Source of the DNA: Symsagittifera roscoffensis
Taxonomy: Eukaryota > Xenacoelomorpha > Acoela > Convolutidae
Assembly (NCBI RefSeq): GCF_963678635.1
Contig: NC_087063.1
Span: 49,921,220-49,985,219 of the forward strand
DNA length: 64,000 nucleotides
Direction: 5' to 3'
Below the pieces are notes generated by a model. That model was not told where the DNA came from. It saw nothing but the letters and a program-made list of their open reading frames with translations, and made no database searches. Shown in pieces: positions 50,039 through 63,010 of the stretch. Positions within the stretch are counted from its first letter, which is position 1; each line of letters opens with the position of its first letter. The translations under genes were made by a program, and so were the position numbers.

Positions 50039-50463
50039 TCTAATAAATGGTAAAGTTTCGGTTTCTTCAGTTTGATATACAAATAAAACGTAATTCCACT
50101 CAAGTGACCAATCAAACTACTGTTGCATTTCCATGGTAAAACATAGCAGTATGTGGGACCAGTGTTATAAACTTCGCGGACAAAACCGGCGGCATCGTGT
50201 AAAATAGCATGCATTCGTAAAATTTTCGAATCATTTAAATATTTATCCAAAGAAGAATTGTCTATACCGATCAGACCCCCATAGGGTCTCAACTTGATAG
50301 CAAAATCGTAATTTATATCATTAGTAGTTGAGAAGAAGAACAGTGAACATGCAGCTAAGAAATAATTTCGACGGTTGGTGTTTTCCGGATAGGTTTTTTT
50401 CAAAGTAATAAAAATATCATGAATAATTTCCAAGTCTTTTGAAGTAACTCTACGTTTTTCCAA
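50032..50463 (-). CDS. Polinton ORF of unknown function (143 aa)
   Basis: This intact frame starts MEKRRVTSKDLEIIHDIF. A helix-rich N-terminus is followed by a distinctive segment, RMHAILHDAAGFVREVYNTG, then PTYCYVLPWKCNSSL. The last 35 residues are hydrophobic/basic. I recognise no family. It is the first gene of the minus-strand block on the right side, and its start faces the divergent plus-strand 116-aa gene across 138 bp. Confidence 0.5.
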   Translation of the reverse strand: MEKRRVTSKDLEIIHDIFITLKKTYPENTNRRNYFLAACSLFFFSTTNDINYDFAIKLRPYGGLIGIDNSSLDKYLNDSKILRMHAILHDAAGFVREVYNTGPTYCYVLPWKCNSSLIGHLSGITFYLYIKLKKPKLYHLLEC

Positions 50464-50601
50464 TTTCCTTTTTTTTTATTTTTTCCAGCACTTCTCCGAC
50501 CTGCTGAATTTCAAGCCAGTGGAAATGAAAGTAACCTTCTAGATACCACTTACTCACTCCTATTTCTAATTAATGATTTCAACCTATTTTCATGTGTTTA
50601 G

Positions 50602-50952
50602 ATGGATATTCCCCTTGGTGGTCTCCACGAGTCACCCATTGATTTGCCTTATGTGGGACCTGGAACTCACGAAGGCAAAAATATCTTTGGTGTGACCGTA
50701 GAGTTTACCCCGGCCACCACTGCAGCGAATTTTAAGCTGCATTACATTGAGGGTGCATTTGAGAAAAAGGAGGGCATATTTGAATATGTGTGTGTTGATG
50801 TGGGGAGCATGGAAAATTTCTGGCTGTGCGAGTCTCTGGGTGCGGGATTCGAGAGTACTGAGTGGCGCTTCAAATTTCAAATGGAGCGTCTAGTCAGTAT
50901 TCTTCATGTCCCTTGGTCGGATACCGAAGACGACATGCGGATGTGGCCGTAA
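50602..50952 (+). CDS. Polinton ORF of unknown function (116 aa), plus strand
   Basis: This intact frame starts MDIPLGGLHESPIDLPYVG. It has beta-strand-like segments (GVTVEFTPATTAANFKLHYI, IFEYVCVDVG) and a C-terminal acidic end (PWSDTEDDMRMWP). It is the only clear plus-strand gene in the right part of the Polinton and is divergent from the 143-aa gene. I recognise no family. The stop lies about 180 bp from the right terminal repeat. Confidence 0.5.
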   Translation: MDIPLGGLHESPIDLPYVGPGTHEGKNIFGVTVEFTPATTAANFKLHYIEGAFEKKEGIFEYVCVDVGSMENFWLCESLGAGFESTEWRFKFQMERLVSILHVPWSDTEDDMRMWP

Positions 50953-51133
50953 ACCCTTCCTCTGCTCTCCTATCCGTACTCCTGTCAACATTCCGTTTTT
51001 ATTTAATTTTTTTATTTTTTTCATATGTTACTTTATCTATTATTTATCAAGTCCTCTTTACCTTCTTACCCTCTTATTATTTGTCACGTCCTTCCTCCTT
51101 CTCAAGCAGTTCAGTTTTTTAATGGGGTCTCAA

Positions 51134-51362
51134 ACTTATTTAGTTGAACAGTGGGAAAGTTTGGAAGAGATTAAATTTAACCACCGCGCGAAAATAAATA
51201 CCAAAGTATTTTGTCTGTCGGGTATCCTAAGAGAGGGGTCTTTTTATTTCGGGCAGGGTACTTTGAGGTCTTTAAAAAAGATGGGTCCTTTTGGACCCTA
51301 CTTTTGGTAGGACCCCAAAGACCCCTACCGTCGAAAAGACACACGGCGGATTACAATACTAC
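51134..51362 (-). repeat. Right terminal inverted repeat of the Polinton
   Basis: This 229-bp copy is the complement of 33645-33884. It lacks the G-rich 16-base block of the left copy. It ends exactly at the TTATGATG target duplication (51363-51370). Confidence 0.95.
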
Positions 51363-51645
51363 TTATGATGATTGAAAAGCTTCAAAGCTTACATCCAAAA
51401 TTTTATCCAGCAAAAACTTGTTATTGAAAATAGTCTGACTGAAATTTGAAAAAATAGCAAACTTAGTAAAAGCACAAAATCTAAACTTGCGCCGGCAAAA
51501 ATAAGATAGAGAAAATTTAGCCTTTTTACCGATTGAATAATTTACGTCCTGATACAAAAGTCAGTTAAAGAGCCGATACAGCTGAATTAGAATCAGTTCA
51601 ACAAAGGTAGATGCCATCTGTGGAAAAACTATCAGAAGTGGAAAA
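51363..51645. other. Flanking DNA between Polinton and tandem duplication
   Basis: I see nothing recognisable apart from the target duplication at its left end. Confidence 0.5.
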
Positions 51646-54600
51646 CTAATCAAAATCAGATGCTAAACAAGGGTAACCGGCTACTGTGCAAGTACCACAG
51701 ATTGTTTCGACCACAGTCTTTGAAAAAAATTTCACAAAAAGTTTTTTTTTCTTCAAAATTTTGTAGTCTTTTTTCTGCGTGGTTTGATAAAAAGATCTGA
51801 AAAAACTGTAATTCAAGCATATTTGACAGCCATAGAAGTATAGGCATATTGGGCAATATTTTCTAGAAAATTGAATAGAAAACAAAACAATTTTTTTTTT
51901 CAAATTTGCAGAAACTTTTTTTTGCAGTTTTTGGTTCCCAAAATGGTCCAAAAGTCCAAAAACTAAATAAATTTTTTTTACCGGGCTTAAATTAAGCAAA
52001 GATAAGCTGTTGGAAGCCTGCTCGCTCGTTTTATTCGCTCGAAATGAAACAAAAAAAAAAGTGTTGAACCAGTTTTTCTCGATGCTGAGAAACTTTCTTA
52101 AATTTTTTAAAAATTTGTTCGAATTAGAACTGAAAGGCTTCACTTTGGTATAGCATTCGACTCATTTGATGATTGTTTGTTGTAATTGATTTTGCGTAGA
52201 AAACAAAAAAAAATGAGAAAAAAAAACAAAAAACCAAAACACACCCAAATACAAAGTTTCTCCCCATTTTTCAAATGGTCGGAACAATCACGTCCATAGA
52301 ATTTAGATGAATTTTTGTTTCACATTTTGTTTTGCAGAATTTTTTTTTGACTTTTTTATTCCCAAAATGCTATTGAAAATCTTCAAAAACAAACTTTTCT
52401 CGATTAAAGTTAAAATTTAGCACAAATAAGTTGTTTTATAGGACCTAAATTAAGCATAAGTAAGAGAACCTGCTCGCATTCTCGGTCAAATTTAGATGAA
52501 AAATAAAAAATTTCGACCGGTTTTTCTCGACACTGGAAAAAAATTTGGGATTTTTTTGTAGTTCGAATCACGACTAAAAAAGCTTCAATTTGACATATCA
52601 CTTAATCCAGCCCGATGATTATTTGCTACCTGATTTTGAAAAAAAAGAAAAAAAAAGAAAAAAACTAAAACACACCCGAATACAAATTTCGCCCCCGTTT
52701 CCAATAGTCGGAACAAAAAGTATTTTACCGATTTGTGTAAATCTTGCTATCGTAAGTTTCATATTCGATGTCATGAATTAGCGCTGCTCACAAATTAAAT
52801 TGCGTGCTTAGTGTGTGCCTTTAGTTGACCGGGTTGACGAAAAATGCTAAACATCCAATTTCACATGCTCCGACAAGTAAGAACAAGCGACAACTGAAAA
52901 TATGCCACTGCTGAGAACAGACAAAAATGGAAACAAGCAAAAACTGGGAACAAGCGACAACTCGAACCAACTAAAAACTGCGATTTAAGACCTCTCCATA
53001 ATGCAATCAAGCTGAAACGTTCCCAGTTGTCGCAGCGGCATAAATTCAGCACTAAGTGAGCAATTCGACTTCTCCTTGCCACAATCAGCTTGAGTCATAA
53101 GTGTTAGACCCATTTAACAGCCTCCCCATAAAGAAACGCCTAAGAACATCTTTCACCCAAACATTTTTTGGGTTGAAAATTCTTCGCTCTCTGTGTAAAT
53201 AGTATGAGGATCTCTTTAACAAATCCCCCTAGTAATGGTACCCAGTAACCACTCATATAAAGAAATACTTTGACGGTTAAGAAAATGTGAATTTTGTAAC
53301 TAGTAACGAATCTACCTCTTTAGAAAAAGGGAAAATAATTAAAGAGATCCTGACTCTTCTTATTAGTTGAAAATTCTAACTTAGAACCAAACCACCACTT
53401 CCTAATCAAAATCAGATGCTAAACAAGGGTAACCGGCTACTGTGCAAGTACCACAGATTGTTTCGACCACAGTCTTTGAAAAAAATTTCACAAAAAGTTT
53501 TTTTTTCTTCAAAATTTTGTAGTCTTTTTTCTGCGTGGTTTGATAAAAAGATCTAAAAAAACTGTAATTCAAGCATATTTGACAGCCATAGAAGTATAGG
53601 CATATTGGGCAATATTTTCTAGAAAATTGAATAGAAAACAAAACAATTTTTTTTTTCAAATTTGCAGAAACTTTTTTTTGCAGTTTTTGGTTCCCAAAAT
53701 GGTCCAAAAGTCCAAAAACTAAATAAATTTTTTTTACCGGGCTTAAATTAAGCAAAGATAAGCTGTTGGAAGCCTGCTCGCTCGTTTTATTCGCTCGAAA
53801 TGAAACAAAAAAAAAATTGTTGAACCAGTTTTTTTTCTCGATGCTGAGAAACTTTCTTAAATTTTTTAAAAATTTGTTCGAATTAGAACTGAAAGGGCTT
53901 CACTTTGGTATAGCATTCGACTCATTTGATGATTGTTTGTTGTAATTGATTTTGCGTAGAAAACAAAAAAAATGAGAAAAAAAAACAAAAAACCAAAACA
54001 CACCCAAATACAAAGTTTCTCCCCATTTTTCAAATGGTCGGAACAATCACGTCCATAGAATTTAGATGAATTTTTGTTTCACATTTTGTTTTGCAGAATT
54101 TTTTTTTGACTTTTTTATTCCCAAAATGCTATTGAAAATCTCCAAAAACAAACTTTTCTCGATTAAAGTTAAAATTTAGCACAAATAAGTTGTTTTATAG
54201 GACCTAAATTAAGCATAAGTAAGAGAACTTGCTCGCATTCTCGGTCAAATTTAGATGAAAAATAAAAAATTTCGACCGGTTTTTCTCGACACTGGAAAAA
54301 AATTTGGGATTTTTTTTGTAGTTCGAATCACGACTAAAAAAGCTTCAATTTGACATATCACTTAATCCAGCCCGATGATTATTTGCTACCTGATTTTGAA
54401 AAAAAAGAAAAAAAAAGAAAAAAACTAAAACACACCCGAATACAAATTTTGCCCCCGTTTCCAATAGTCGGAACAAAAAGTATTTTACCGATTTGTGTAA
54501 ATCTTGCTATCGTAAGTTTCATATTCGATGTCATGAATTAGCGCTGCTCACAAATTAAATTGCGTGCTTAGTGTGTGCCTTTAGTTGACCGGGTTGACGA

Positions 54601-55164
54601 AAAATGCTAAACATCCAATTTCACATGCTCCGACAAGTAAGAACAAGCGACAACTGAAAATATGCCACTGCTGAGAACAGACAAAAATGGAAACAAGCAA
54701 AAACTGGGAACAAGCGACAACTCGAACCAACTAAAAACTGCGATTTAAGACCTCTCCATAATGCAATCAAGCTGAAACGTTCCCAGTTGTCGCAGCGGCA
54801 TAAATTCAGCACTAAGTGAGCAATTCGACTTCTCCTCGCCACAATCAGCTTGAGTCATAAGTGTTAGACCCATTTAACAGCCTCCCCATAAAGAAACGCC
54901 TAAGAACATCTTTCACCCAAACATTTTTTGGGTTGAAAATTCTTCGCTCTCTGTGTAAATAGTATGAGGATCTCTTTAACAAATCCCCCTAGTAATGGTA
55001 CCCAGTAATCACTCATATAAAGAAATACTTTGACGGTTAAGAAAATGTGAATTTTGTAACTAGTAACGAATCTACCTCTTTAGAAAAAGGGAAAATAATT
55101 AAAGAGATCCTGACTCTTCTTATTAGTTGAAAATTCTAACTTAGAACCAAACCACCACTTCCTA
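51646..55164. repeat. Nearly identical 1.76 kb tandem duplication
   Basis: Unit 1 (51646-53401) and unit 2 (53402-55164) match base for base apart from a few substitutions and A/T-run length changes; the offset grows from 1756 to 1760. The duplicated segment starts and ends at a CTA trinucleotide, a possible microhomology. Each unit contains an older internal repeat of about 425-430 bp, recognisable from CCCAAAATG, AAATTAAGC..A..TAAG, TTTTTCTCGA and GGTCGGAACAA-type blocks. The reading frames inside are duplicated with the DNA and show no protein features I recognise. Confidence 0.9.
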
Positions 55165-56247
55165 CCCGCTTAATCTTATCTTAAGAGAGTGGATATTAGA
55201 TTCGTCGTATAGGCCACACTTGGCAACAAACCTATTGCTGTTTTTGCAAACAAGAAAGCAGTAATTTGCGCGAAAACAAAAACGCGCAAGTTTTGGAAAA
55301 AAATCAAAAGTGCAATCTATGCGATATTCACTTGACTAAAAACTTGGTAATACTTCGATATACTTTATTAGATTATAATGATTATTTTCTATAGTTTCGC
55401 AAAAACTGAAGGTCATGTTTCGTAGGAAAGTCGATAAAATTTGCCCTAAGGAACGCGTAGGTTTCTTGCAAAAATAGTCCACCAATTTCGGGAGTGGTCT
55501 GGAGTTTCCACACTTTCTGTTATTTAATAAATGGAAAACGATCAAGAAACAAACGGTCAAAAACAGTCAGAATGGAATGACTTGCATCTAATTTTAGACT
55601 TTTTAAACTAATTATAACGGATTTTTGTGTAGATTTTATAACAATTATAATGAAATTGGTTATTTAAAGGATTCATCATCAATTATAATTATGACTTTTT
55701 CAACAGGCTATAACCCTTATACATAACTATAATTTATTATAACTCTTTAGAAAAATTGACTAAAAATGATTATAATCGATAATAACTTCTTTGTTCCTCA
55801 AATTTTTTTCTCATCAGGAACATTTTATTTAATCTTATGGAATTTCAAAAAGCAGTCAATAACGAAGTCTGTAAATGTGTTGTTTGGTCTGATTTTTGTT
55901 AATTTGATTACAATACTGCGAAAAAAAGCTTCAAACAGTCCAAATCATATTTGTTGAGAGATTTCCGCGGTAAGTGAAAAAACGCAGCCAAAAAATAATC
56001 AAACTAGAAGATTGTGTGCTCAAGTGTAGTTGATTAAAAAAATATGAAAAATAAATAATCGAGAAAAAAAGAAAAAATTTTATATTATTTATTGAATTTA
56101 GAAACTGCTAAAACTGCCTTTCAGCTGCTATCGTCTTTGAAAAGCATAAGTTAAAAGCAACTTAGATTCAAGGTACAAGACAAAATGTGCTGATAAAAAG
56201 AATTATAAACAGTTACTATCGGTTAAAAAATATATATTTTTTCAAAA
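55165..56247. other. Non-coding AT-rich stretch
   Basis: I see no gene. TTATAAT-type motifs are frequent at 55605-55790. The small frames (55336-55560, 55766-55957) have no recognisable features. Confidence 0.5.
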
Positions 56248-56635
56248 TGGAACCAGTTCTAAACTAGAATTTAGAAACAATTATATTATTGATAAAACTG
56301 TCTCTATAAAATATTACTAGCTAACCACTCATATTCCATAACTAACACTGACAAATTTTTGTAGTGCTGAAACTAATTGTAATTTCAGCACCAGAACAGT
56401 TTGAATAAACCTAAGAAGACATTTGTTCTCCTTCGGACAAGTTCCATGAATCTAACCCGTAAATAACTGTACACTACATCTAACGAGACTAGGAATTATA
56501 AGAGTAAGATTAAGGTTGGTAGTACACAAAAAAGTTGCACGAATCTATCCGGCAGAAAATAAGATAGCGCGACGAACAGACGGTGTAACTCATCTGAAAT
56601 TACTCTATGAGAAAACTACCTCTAGCTTAAACTCA
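56248..56635 (+). repeat. 5' LTR of copy D
   Basis: This 388-bp block starts TGGAACCAGTTC and ends AACTCA, aligning with the complement of the copy A and B LTRs. The primer-binding site after it has decayed to TTATGCAACC. Confidence 0.85.
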
Positions 56636-57265
56636 TCTTATGCAACCAAAAGACTCAACAAGACCTAACTAACCTAAACTTAGCCAATTAGAATTAGAAA
56701 AAGACAAAATTGTAAAATCGCAAAGTGATAGATGGAATAGACAATTTAATAGATATGTCTCTACGTCTCAATGAAAACACGCCAATATTTCAAACAATAA
56801 GAAAAAAACCAGGTATTGGACGGAGACCTAGATCACGACAAGATACTACATGGTAGTACGACGCAAAACGCAAAGAGTATATCTTCTTGGTGCTGTATAG
56901 CTGAATTATATAACAAAAATAACGACTGATAAAAAGAACACAAGTCGTTTCTTTCATCAAAATCTGCAGTAATTTGATGTTGAAAACTTTTGTAAAATTA
57001 AATTTTATTGAAAAAATAAAAACACAAAAATTAGTTAGATACAATTAGAATACAAAAACTTCAGGACCTAAAAGACTCAATAGATAAAAACAACCGAAAA
57101 CACAAACAAAATATTTTTCAGGCTCAGAATCCACCACACCATTAGCGATGAAAAACAAACTTAGAATAAAAAATCATATTTTCATAAACCAGTACGACAA
57201 TTTAATTAAAATCAACCAATAAGACATATTGAAAGTTACACATCAAGAGTACTAAAAAACACAAA
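56636..57265 (+). other. Leader of copy D with leader ORF remnant
   Basis: The block 56755-56856 encodes MSLRLNENTPIFQTIRKKPG and then GRRPRSRQDTTW before a stop. It corresponds to the leader ORF of copy B (31826-32068). The rest of the leader is shorter than in A and B: the stem-loop repeats and the basic ORF are not evident. Confidence 0.6.
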
Positions 57266-59280
57266 ATGATTCAATACGACAAAAATTTCGACAATAACTC
57301 TATACTTCTCTTTGTCATCTTTCCACAAAGTGTTCCCGCTAGAAGACAGGTACAATTTTGTCATGATTCAATTCCAAATTCAATCGAAAAAGGAAAAAAC
57401 CCATGTAAACAGGAATTTCCCGAAGAAAGAATTAGAAGACAAATACTTGACCACTATTTAAAAGGCATCTGTAATATCACTCACATTACGGAATATTCAG
57501 TATTGAAATCTTGCCATCACAAACAAATCAAACACCACATCAAATAAAACAGATGACATAGATTTAGACTTCTCAAAAGTTTTTACAGAATATATAAAGA
57601 AAACACAACATCAAAACTCACAAGGAGCAAATGGAATCTTTACAAACGATGTTTTCTCTATTATTTATTGTCTTATATCTTTATTAAAACAAAAAGAAAA
57701 AGTAAACGAATCACCACCTCAAACATCTCGGCATGCAACTGTAAGACAAGAAATTAACCTTTTCTCACAACTTCTCGATACAGTTCGTAAAACACTCACA
57801 AATAATGAAAAATCACGAAATGTAAAACATGGTCTAAAACGAGTCTTAGCATGCTTCAGACTACTTTTTTCTCAATTTAGACTTCATTTCAAGATCAAGA
57901 AAGAGTTTCCGACCACAATTATCAGACGACGAAACTATACTAGCAGATCAAACAGATTATGTTTGGGACCCTGAATGCTCTCATCTTTTATTTGTCAACA
58001 TCACTACTGATATCTTAAGTGCATCAGTCGCCACTGTCTCTGTAAAAAAAAAACAAATTAAGAGTTACTCCACTCACTATTGATGCAACACCCCCTCCCT
58101 AAATAATAACTTTTTGTTTAACAATAGAACAGGAAAAAATAGTTTAAATTCAACATTTATAAACACATAAGGAACCCTTAATGGAACTAAAAATCTTACG
58201 CAACACAATATTCAAACTCCGACACATTTTGTAAACGGGGAAATAGTTGAAACAATACCTACAACAACACAACAGAGTATTTCTCCTATTCATCCAACAC
58301 TTACGGTAGCATACAATAAGAATACTCCATTTCCACAAACAACTATACAATAACAGTAAAACTGTCTGTTCTTCCATATTATTCACAAATGGATTATCAA
58401 ACATATAGACTAATGACCAATTCACGACAATCAAAAAAACAAAGTATCAAAATAGGAATAAATTCGCAGTTCACAATTATAATTTTTTCGCAAAACCTAA
58501 TATAAATATACCAATTACAAACCCCCCTTACACAACAGGTCATCAGAATCAAATACAAAAACAAAATTACAATATACAATACTACAATCAGCTCCCTAAT
58601 CCGTTTTCATTAAGCAACCACAAAAAACTACAGCAGACCGCACTTAAAATTAACCAATAAAACAGATAACCAACAAACAAACAATTCACAAGAAATCAGT
58701 CACACTATTCAGAAGATGAAGACTACTTGACCACTTCAATCAAAAACATCAACAGTATAGTAATCATCCACAAAATAACAACTGGAATAAATAGATCAAC
58801 TAGGTAAAATTTTTCAAACAGATATTTTTGAAACCCACATGTACTCCGAACAAACACGACAAATAAAACAATCTCTCCCTCAAAGACAAAATTTGGCATC
58901 ATATAATACTAAAATACAATCATATAAATTCCCAAAGATATCAACCTAATCAAGTGCAAAATGAAACTCCATTACCGTTTTATCTTCAACAAAATGAGAT
59001 TACAATGACCTAACTTACAAGTTTTTCACAATTACCAAATGCAGCAGAATCACTACAAATGACAATGAGCCATAGCTTATGGGTAGATTATCCAAATCTT
59101 CTAAAAAATCACTCATGGTTTTCACAGGAACAGACTCTAAATACTCAGTACTTGACGACTTAAATGGCGTTACAGCAAATTTAATCTGAAATATAGGCCT
59201 AGAACCAGTAAATACACACCTCCATCAAAAGTGAATACACAGACGTACAGCTCTAGTCCAAACCACATTTGATGGTGCAG
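57266..59280 (+). pseudogene. gag: N-terminal coding block and Gag N-terminal region, copy D (degenerate)
   Basis: The 93-codon frame 57266-57547 contains GKNPCKQEFPEERIRRQ and DHYLKGICN, the same block as in copy B (29056-29529). Downstream to about 59280 the Gln/Asn/Pro-rich gag N-terminus and the NAAESLQMTM segment are readable in pieces. Many stops are present. Confidence 0.65.
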
Positions 59281-60540
59281 CTCAAAAATGGTTTTCACTT
59301 CTACGTATAGACATTAAATCGGATTGGAAACGATTCACAAAGGAATTTTCGAAAACGTTTGATTCCGAAAAAAAAAACAAACAACACCAAAAAGTTCCGT
59401 GTGACGAAATCCGTAGATCCCCCAACGAAACAGTAAAACAAATCGCAGTAAGAATGGAAACTTTATTAAGAAAATCATACTCCCTCAATACGCATGACTA
59501 CAAAAATACGAAAACGACTGAATTTTTAATGATGACTCTAACACCACAACTGCGCAAAATTGCAATAAATAAAAGAGCATCACATCCATAATCGTTTGAA
59601 GAACCCGATAAAGATTTTCGAAAATTAGTAGACAAACTATAGGAAGCTGAAATCATAATGAAAATAGAAGAGACAGACAATTTAAATTTACAATAAGTAA
59701 ACAATATCCAAACAACAACTCCACAAAATAAAAATATCCAAGATTCTGATAATGAATTGACAGAAAAAATTACCTGGATTTTAAATATTTATGAAAAGAA
59801 CCCAAACTTCAAACGTAAACTATCATTCAAAAATAGTTGCAACTATTGCCGTAGATATGGATATAGCATTGCTGAATGCAGAAAAAACAACAGGATAACC
59901 AAAAAAACACAAAAAAACACAAAGAACCAAATAAATATTTTTACCAATACATGAAAAATACAAAGATCAACCAATCAAAAACGTTCAAAATAAAAAGCTG
60001 AAGAAAACCACTTGCATATAGCTACAACATTTACAAATCATAATCTCCCTATCGAAAAAATTTTTGCAGAAGATCCCCGGACAGAAGGAACTCACAATAT
60101 TATTCACAAAATAGATATAGTAGATCATATAGTCAGAAGAGCCATAATCAAAATAATTACTCAAGATCAAACTCAACTAGAAGTAGTTAATAGAACTATG
60201 AAAGGAATCGTTTTCTGGGAAGAGGTACTTTTCTAAAGATTGTACAAGAAAATCATCTTACAATCGAAATTAAAATTATTCAAACGATGGAAACCGAAAC
60301 TATTCGAATAATAGATCACGGAATTACTCTAACAAAAGACCATATTACAACAATAAAAATCTTGGATCCAGAAATAACTTTAGGAATTGAAGCAACAACT
60401 ATCCAAACAGACAGAGAAACTATTCTCAATCACCACATAGAAAAAATGCTCAAAATTTAGTGAATCTACAGATGACAAAAATGAAACACAATAATCGCTT
60501 TTAATAAACATTCGGCACGTTGAATATGAATACAAAACAC
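59281..60540 (+). pseudogene. gag: Gag capsid and nucleocapsid, copy D (degenerate)
   Basis: Capsid blocks FDSEKKNKQHQ, RRSPNETVKQIAVRMETLL and MMTLTPQLRKIAI lie at about 59355-59580. The nucleocapsid frame 59757-59954 contains CNYCRRYGYSIAEC, a knuckle whose histidine position is replaced by Tyr, as in copy A. Stops at about 59589 and 59640 interrupt the capsid. Confidence 0.8.
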
Positions 60541-60764
60541 CAATAGATTCGATGTATTCCCAAAACAATGCAAACAGTTCTAATCTCGAAGGACCAAGTA
60601 ATAGCCAAACTACCATAAACTATATACCACATGTTATTGATATTATTTCAAATATGAACAAAATATATCAAAACACCACGAATGAGACACAACAACAAAA
60701 AAAAGAGTTGGACAATCCCACTCCAACTAGAGAGCCAAAAAAAACTTTCAATCACCAGAAGTTG

Positions 60765-61680
60765 ATTTTTTAAAAGATTCAGGAGCAGGTATATTATAAG
60801 GATCGCCAGATCTTGAAATTTTTTTTTTGATAGAATCAGGAGCAGTTATATAATAAACATTCCAACAGGGAATGAAATTCAAATCATCAAAAACCTCAAG
60901 TAAACTAGCCACAGCAGAAGGATGAAGTCTTACAAACTATCGAAAAATTCAATTTAAACTTTTTCAAACCAGAACAATGGAACAAAATAAGCTTTTAAAA
61001 AACCCTTCAAGCGAAAATTCTATATAACAGATATAAAAACTAATACCGTTGGAATATCATTCATCACAAAATATATCCCATCCATTAAAATCCTAAATAG
61101 TAACTTACAATTAAAAGATTTAAAAAATACATCTTTAACACTTTTCCAAAGACTCAAAAAACAAACTTCATTTTTTTCTCAAAATTATATCTATATATAG
61201 CCAACAACGCAAAAACACATGACTTCTATATAATTCAAGTACATCAAAAAATTGATAAAAAAAAACAAAATTTAAACAAGTCCGACCTTTAATATAAACC
61301 AATTCATAAAATTATTGGAGCACAATAAATTCATTCATCAAATACGCAAAAGATACAAACTTTGATGTGATACCTCTACACGTATACAGCAACTGACCAA
61401 ACAAAATCACATTACCTATAGGACTTTTTGGATCTTGTGAAACCAATACAACATTTCACAAAACAGAAGAAAAAGCATTTAGAGTAAATAATAATTTGAA
61501 GCTACTAGACAATTGCCAATCAACTATTCTTAACGAAGAACTAGTTACTAAAACTATTACAAATGATTCTAAGCGAAACATGGATTATTTCACAAAAACA
61601 CCTTAATTCAAACCTACATTTCAAACTTGAAAAAATACGAATGAACAACAAAAATATCTCACAATGTTCAATTTTCAAAA
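60765..61680 (+). pseudogene. pol: Aspartic protease and linker, copy D (degenerate)
   Basis: A DSGAG block lies near 60776-60790. A second, ESGAV, follows about 60 bp later, as if the active-site segment had been tandemly duplicated. The QTRTMEQN-type tail is at about 60970. Stops are frequent. Confidence 0.6.
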
Positions 61681-61779
61681 TTCTCAAATGATTCAACAAG
61701 AACTAATATTAAAATAATCAATGGTCTACGCTACATATAAATTTGACGTTGGAAAAAACATTCACCATTACACCTTCCG

Positions 61780-63010
61780 CTTAAACTTGGCGCAGTTTTG
61801 GAAAAAGACCGAGCAAAAAAAGTAACAATGCATTTACAAGATGAAATAACCAAATTACTAGACATTCTTCAACAATATGATATCAAATCACCAGTAAATA
61901 AAGAACAACAACCAAAAGGAAACGCTTTTATCAATCCCGTCATTATTCTCGCAAAAACCGAATCATTAAAAATCATCCTAGACGCAAGATGCCTCCATTC
62001 CCCAGACGATTAAACTGAAAGGCATTTGGCCCATAGATCCAATCCAAGTAAACTCAAAAAAATTAACGGACAATATTAAACCCTTGATAAGAACAGTGCA
62101 TACAACAAAAAGCCATTAGACGAACAATCCCGTCAACTCACACAATTCGTTATTGGAAACCAACAATACGATTTTAATAGACTATTCTATGGAATTTCCA
62201 TAGGACCTGCAGCTTTTTCAGCCTTTATGAGCAAAAATTTTAGACCACTCTTTCTTAGCAAAAATGTTGTCACATTTCTTTTCAATATTTTCATACAGTC
62301 ACAAACAAAACAAGAAATGCTCAAAGCATAGCAAAAAATCACCAAAATTTACTGAAAGAAAACATGAAAGCAGCCCCAGATAAATCACAGTTTTTTCTCA
62401 CTCGTGTTAAATTCCTTGGACATATGATCGAAGGTAGTACAATTACTCCTTAAAATCACGATTTTAACGCTTTTACCCCCGTCTAACAAAAAGAGAATCC
62501 TAGATTTTTTTGAAACGTTTATTTTTTCGAGTAAACGTATTTATAAAATGCTACTATACTTAAGACCATTCTATAAAATACTTCGACAACAAAAGAATTT
62601 TGAATGGAAATTGGAACGTCAAAAACGTTTTGCGTTTTGATTAAATTAAAATTATTCTCACAAAACAAATATCAAACACAATCCCAGAACCAGATCAACA
62701 ATTCTACGCCATGTGTGACCCCTCAAGCTTTGGACTTGGTGCAGGACTTTTACAATCAATTGAAGGTACAAACAAAATTAACCTCATATCAGCGCATTGA
62801 AGACTTTTTAAACAAGCGGAACTTAGGTTCTCTGCACTTATGAGAGAATGTACAGCCATAATATAAACACTCACAGAATATTAACTCTTAATTCTTGGAT
62901 CAAAACACCCAACAGTTCTATTCACATATCAAAAACCAACAATTTTCTATTTACATAAAAATCAAATTCAAACCATAGAGTTTATAGATTTCAACTTATC
63001 CTGATGAAAT
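61780..63010 (+). pseudogene. pol: Reverse transcriptase and RNase H, copy D (catalytic box lost)
   Basis: RT blocks include NAFINPVIILAKTESLKIIL (61920-61980), a QFVIGNQQYDFNRLF segment (about 62140-62190) and VKFLGHMIEG (about 62408-62437). Where copy B has YLDDVF, this copy encodes TFLFNIF (62272-62292), so the YxDD box is gone. RNase H follows with CDPSSFGLGAGLLQSIEG (about 62710-62765) and ILGSKHPTVLF (about 62890-62920), in shifted frames. Confidence 0.82.

Larger units (their letters stand above)
33645..51362. mobile_element. Polinton/Maverick DNA transposon, 17.7 kb
   Basis: The element is bounded by inverted repeats that begin GTAGTATTGTAATCCGCCGT at 33645 and end with the exact complement at 51362. 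TTATGATG flanks it directly on both sides (33637-33644 and 51363-51370). Inside are a protein-primed DNA polymerase, retroviral-type integrase, adenovirus-type protease, packaging ATPase and major and minor capsid genes, the defining set for Polintons. Size (17,718 bp including a 200-N gap) is within the known 15-20 kb range. Most genes are on the minus strand. Lesions in polymerase, protease and integrase indicate an inactive copy. Confidence 0.97.

Noticed and set aside
51646-52143. 165-codon frame inside the tandem duplication
   Set aside because: It is truncated in the second unit by small indels, has Lys/Phe-rich composition expected from A/T runs, and shows no domain.
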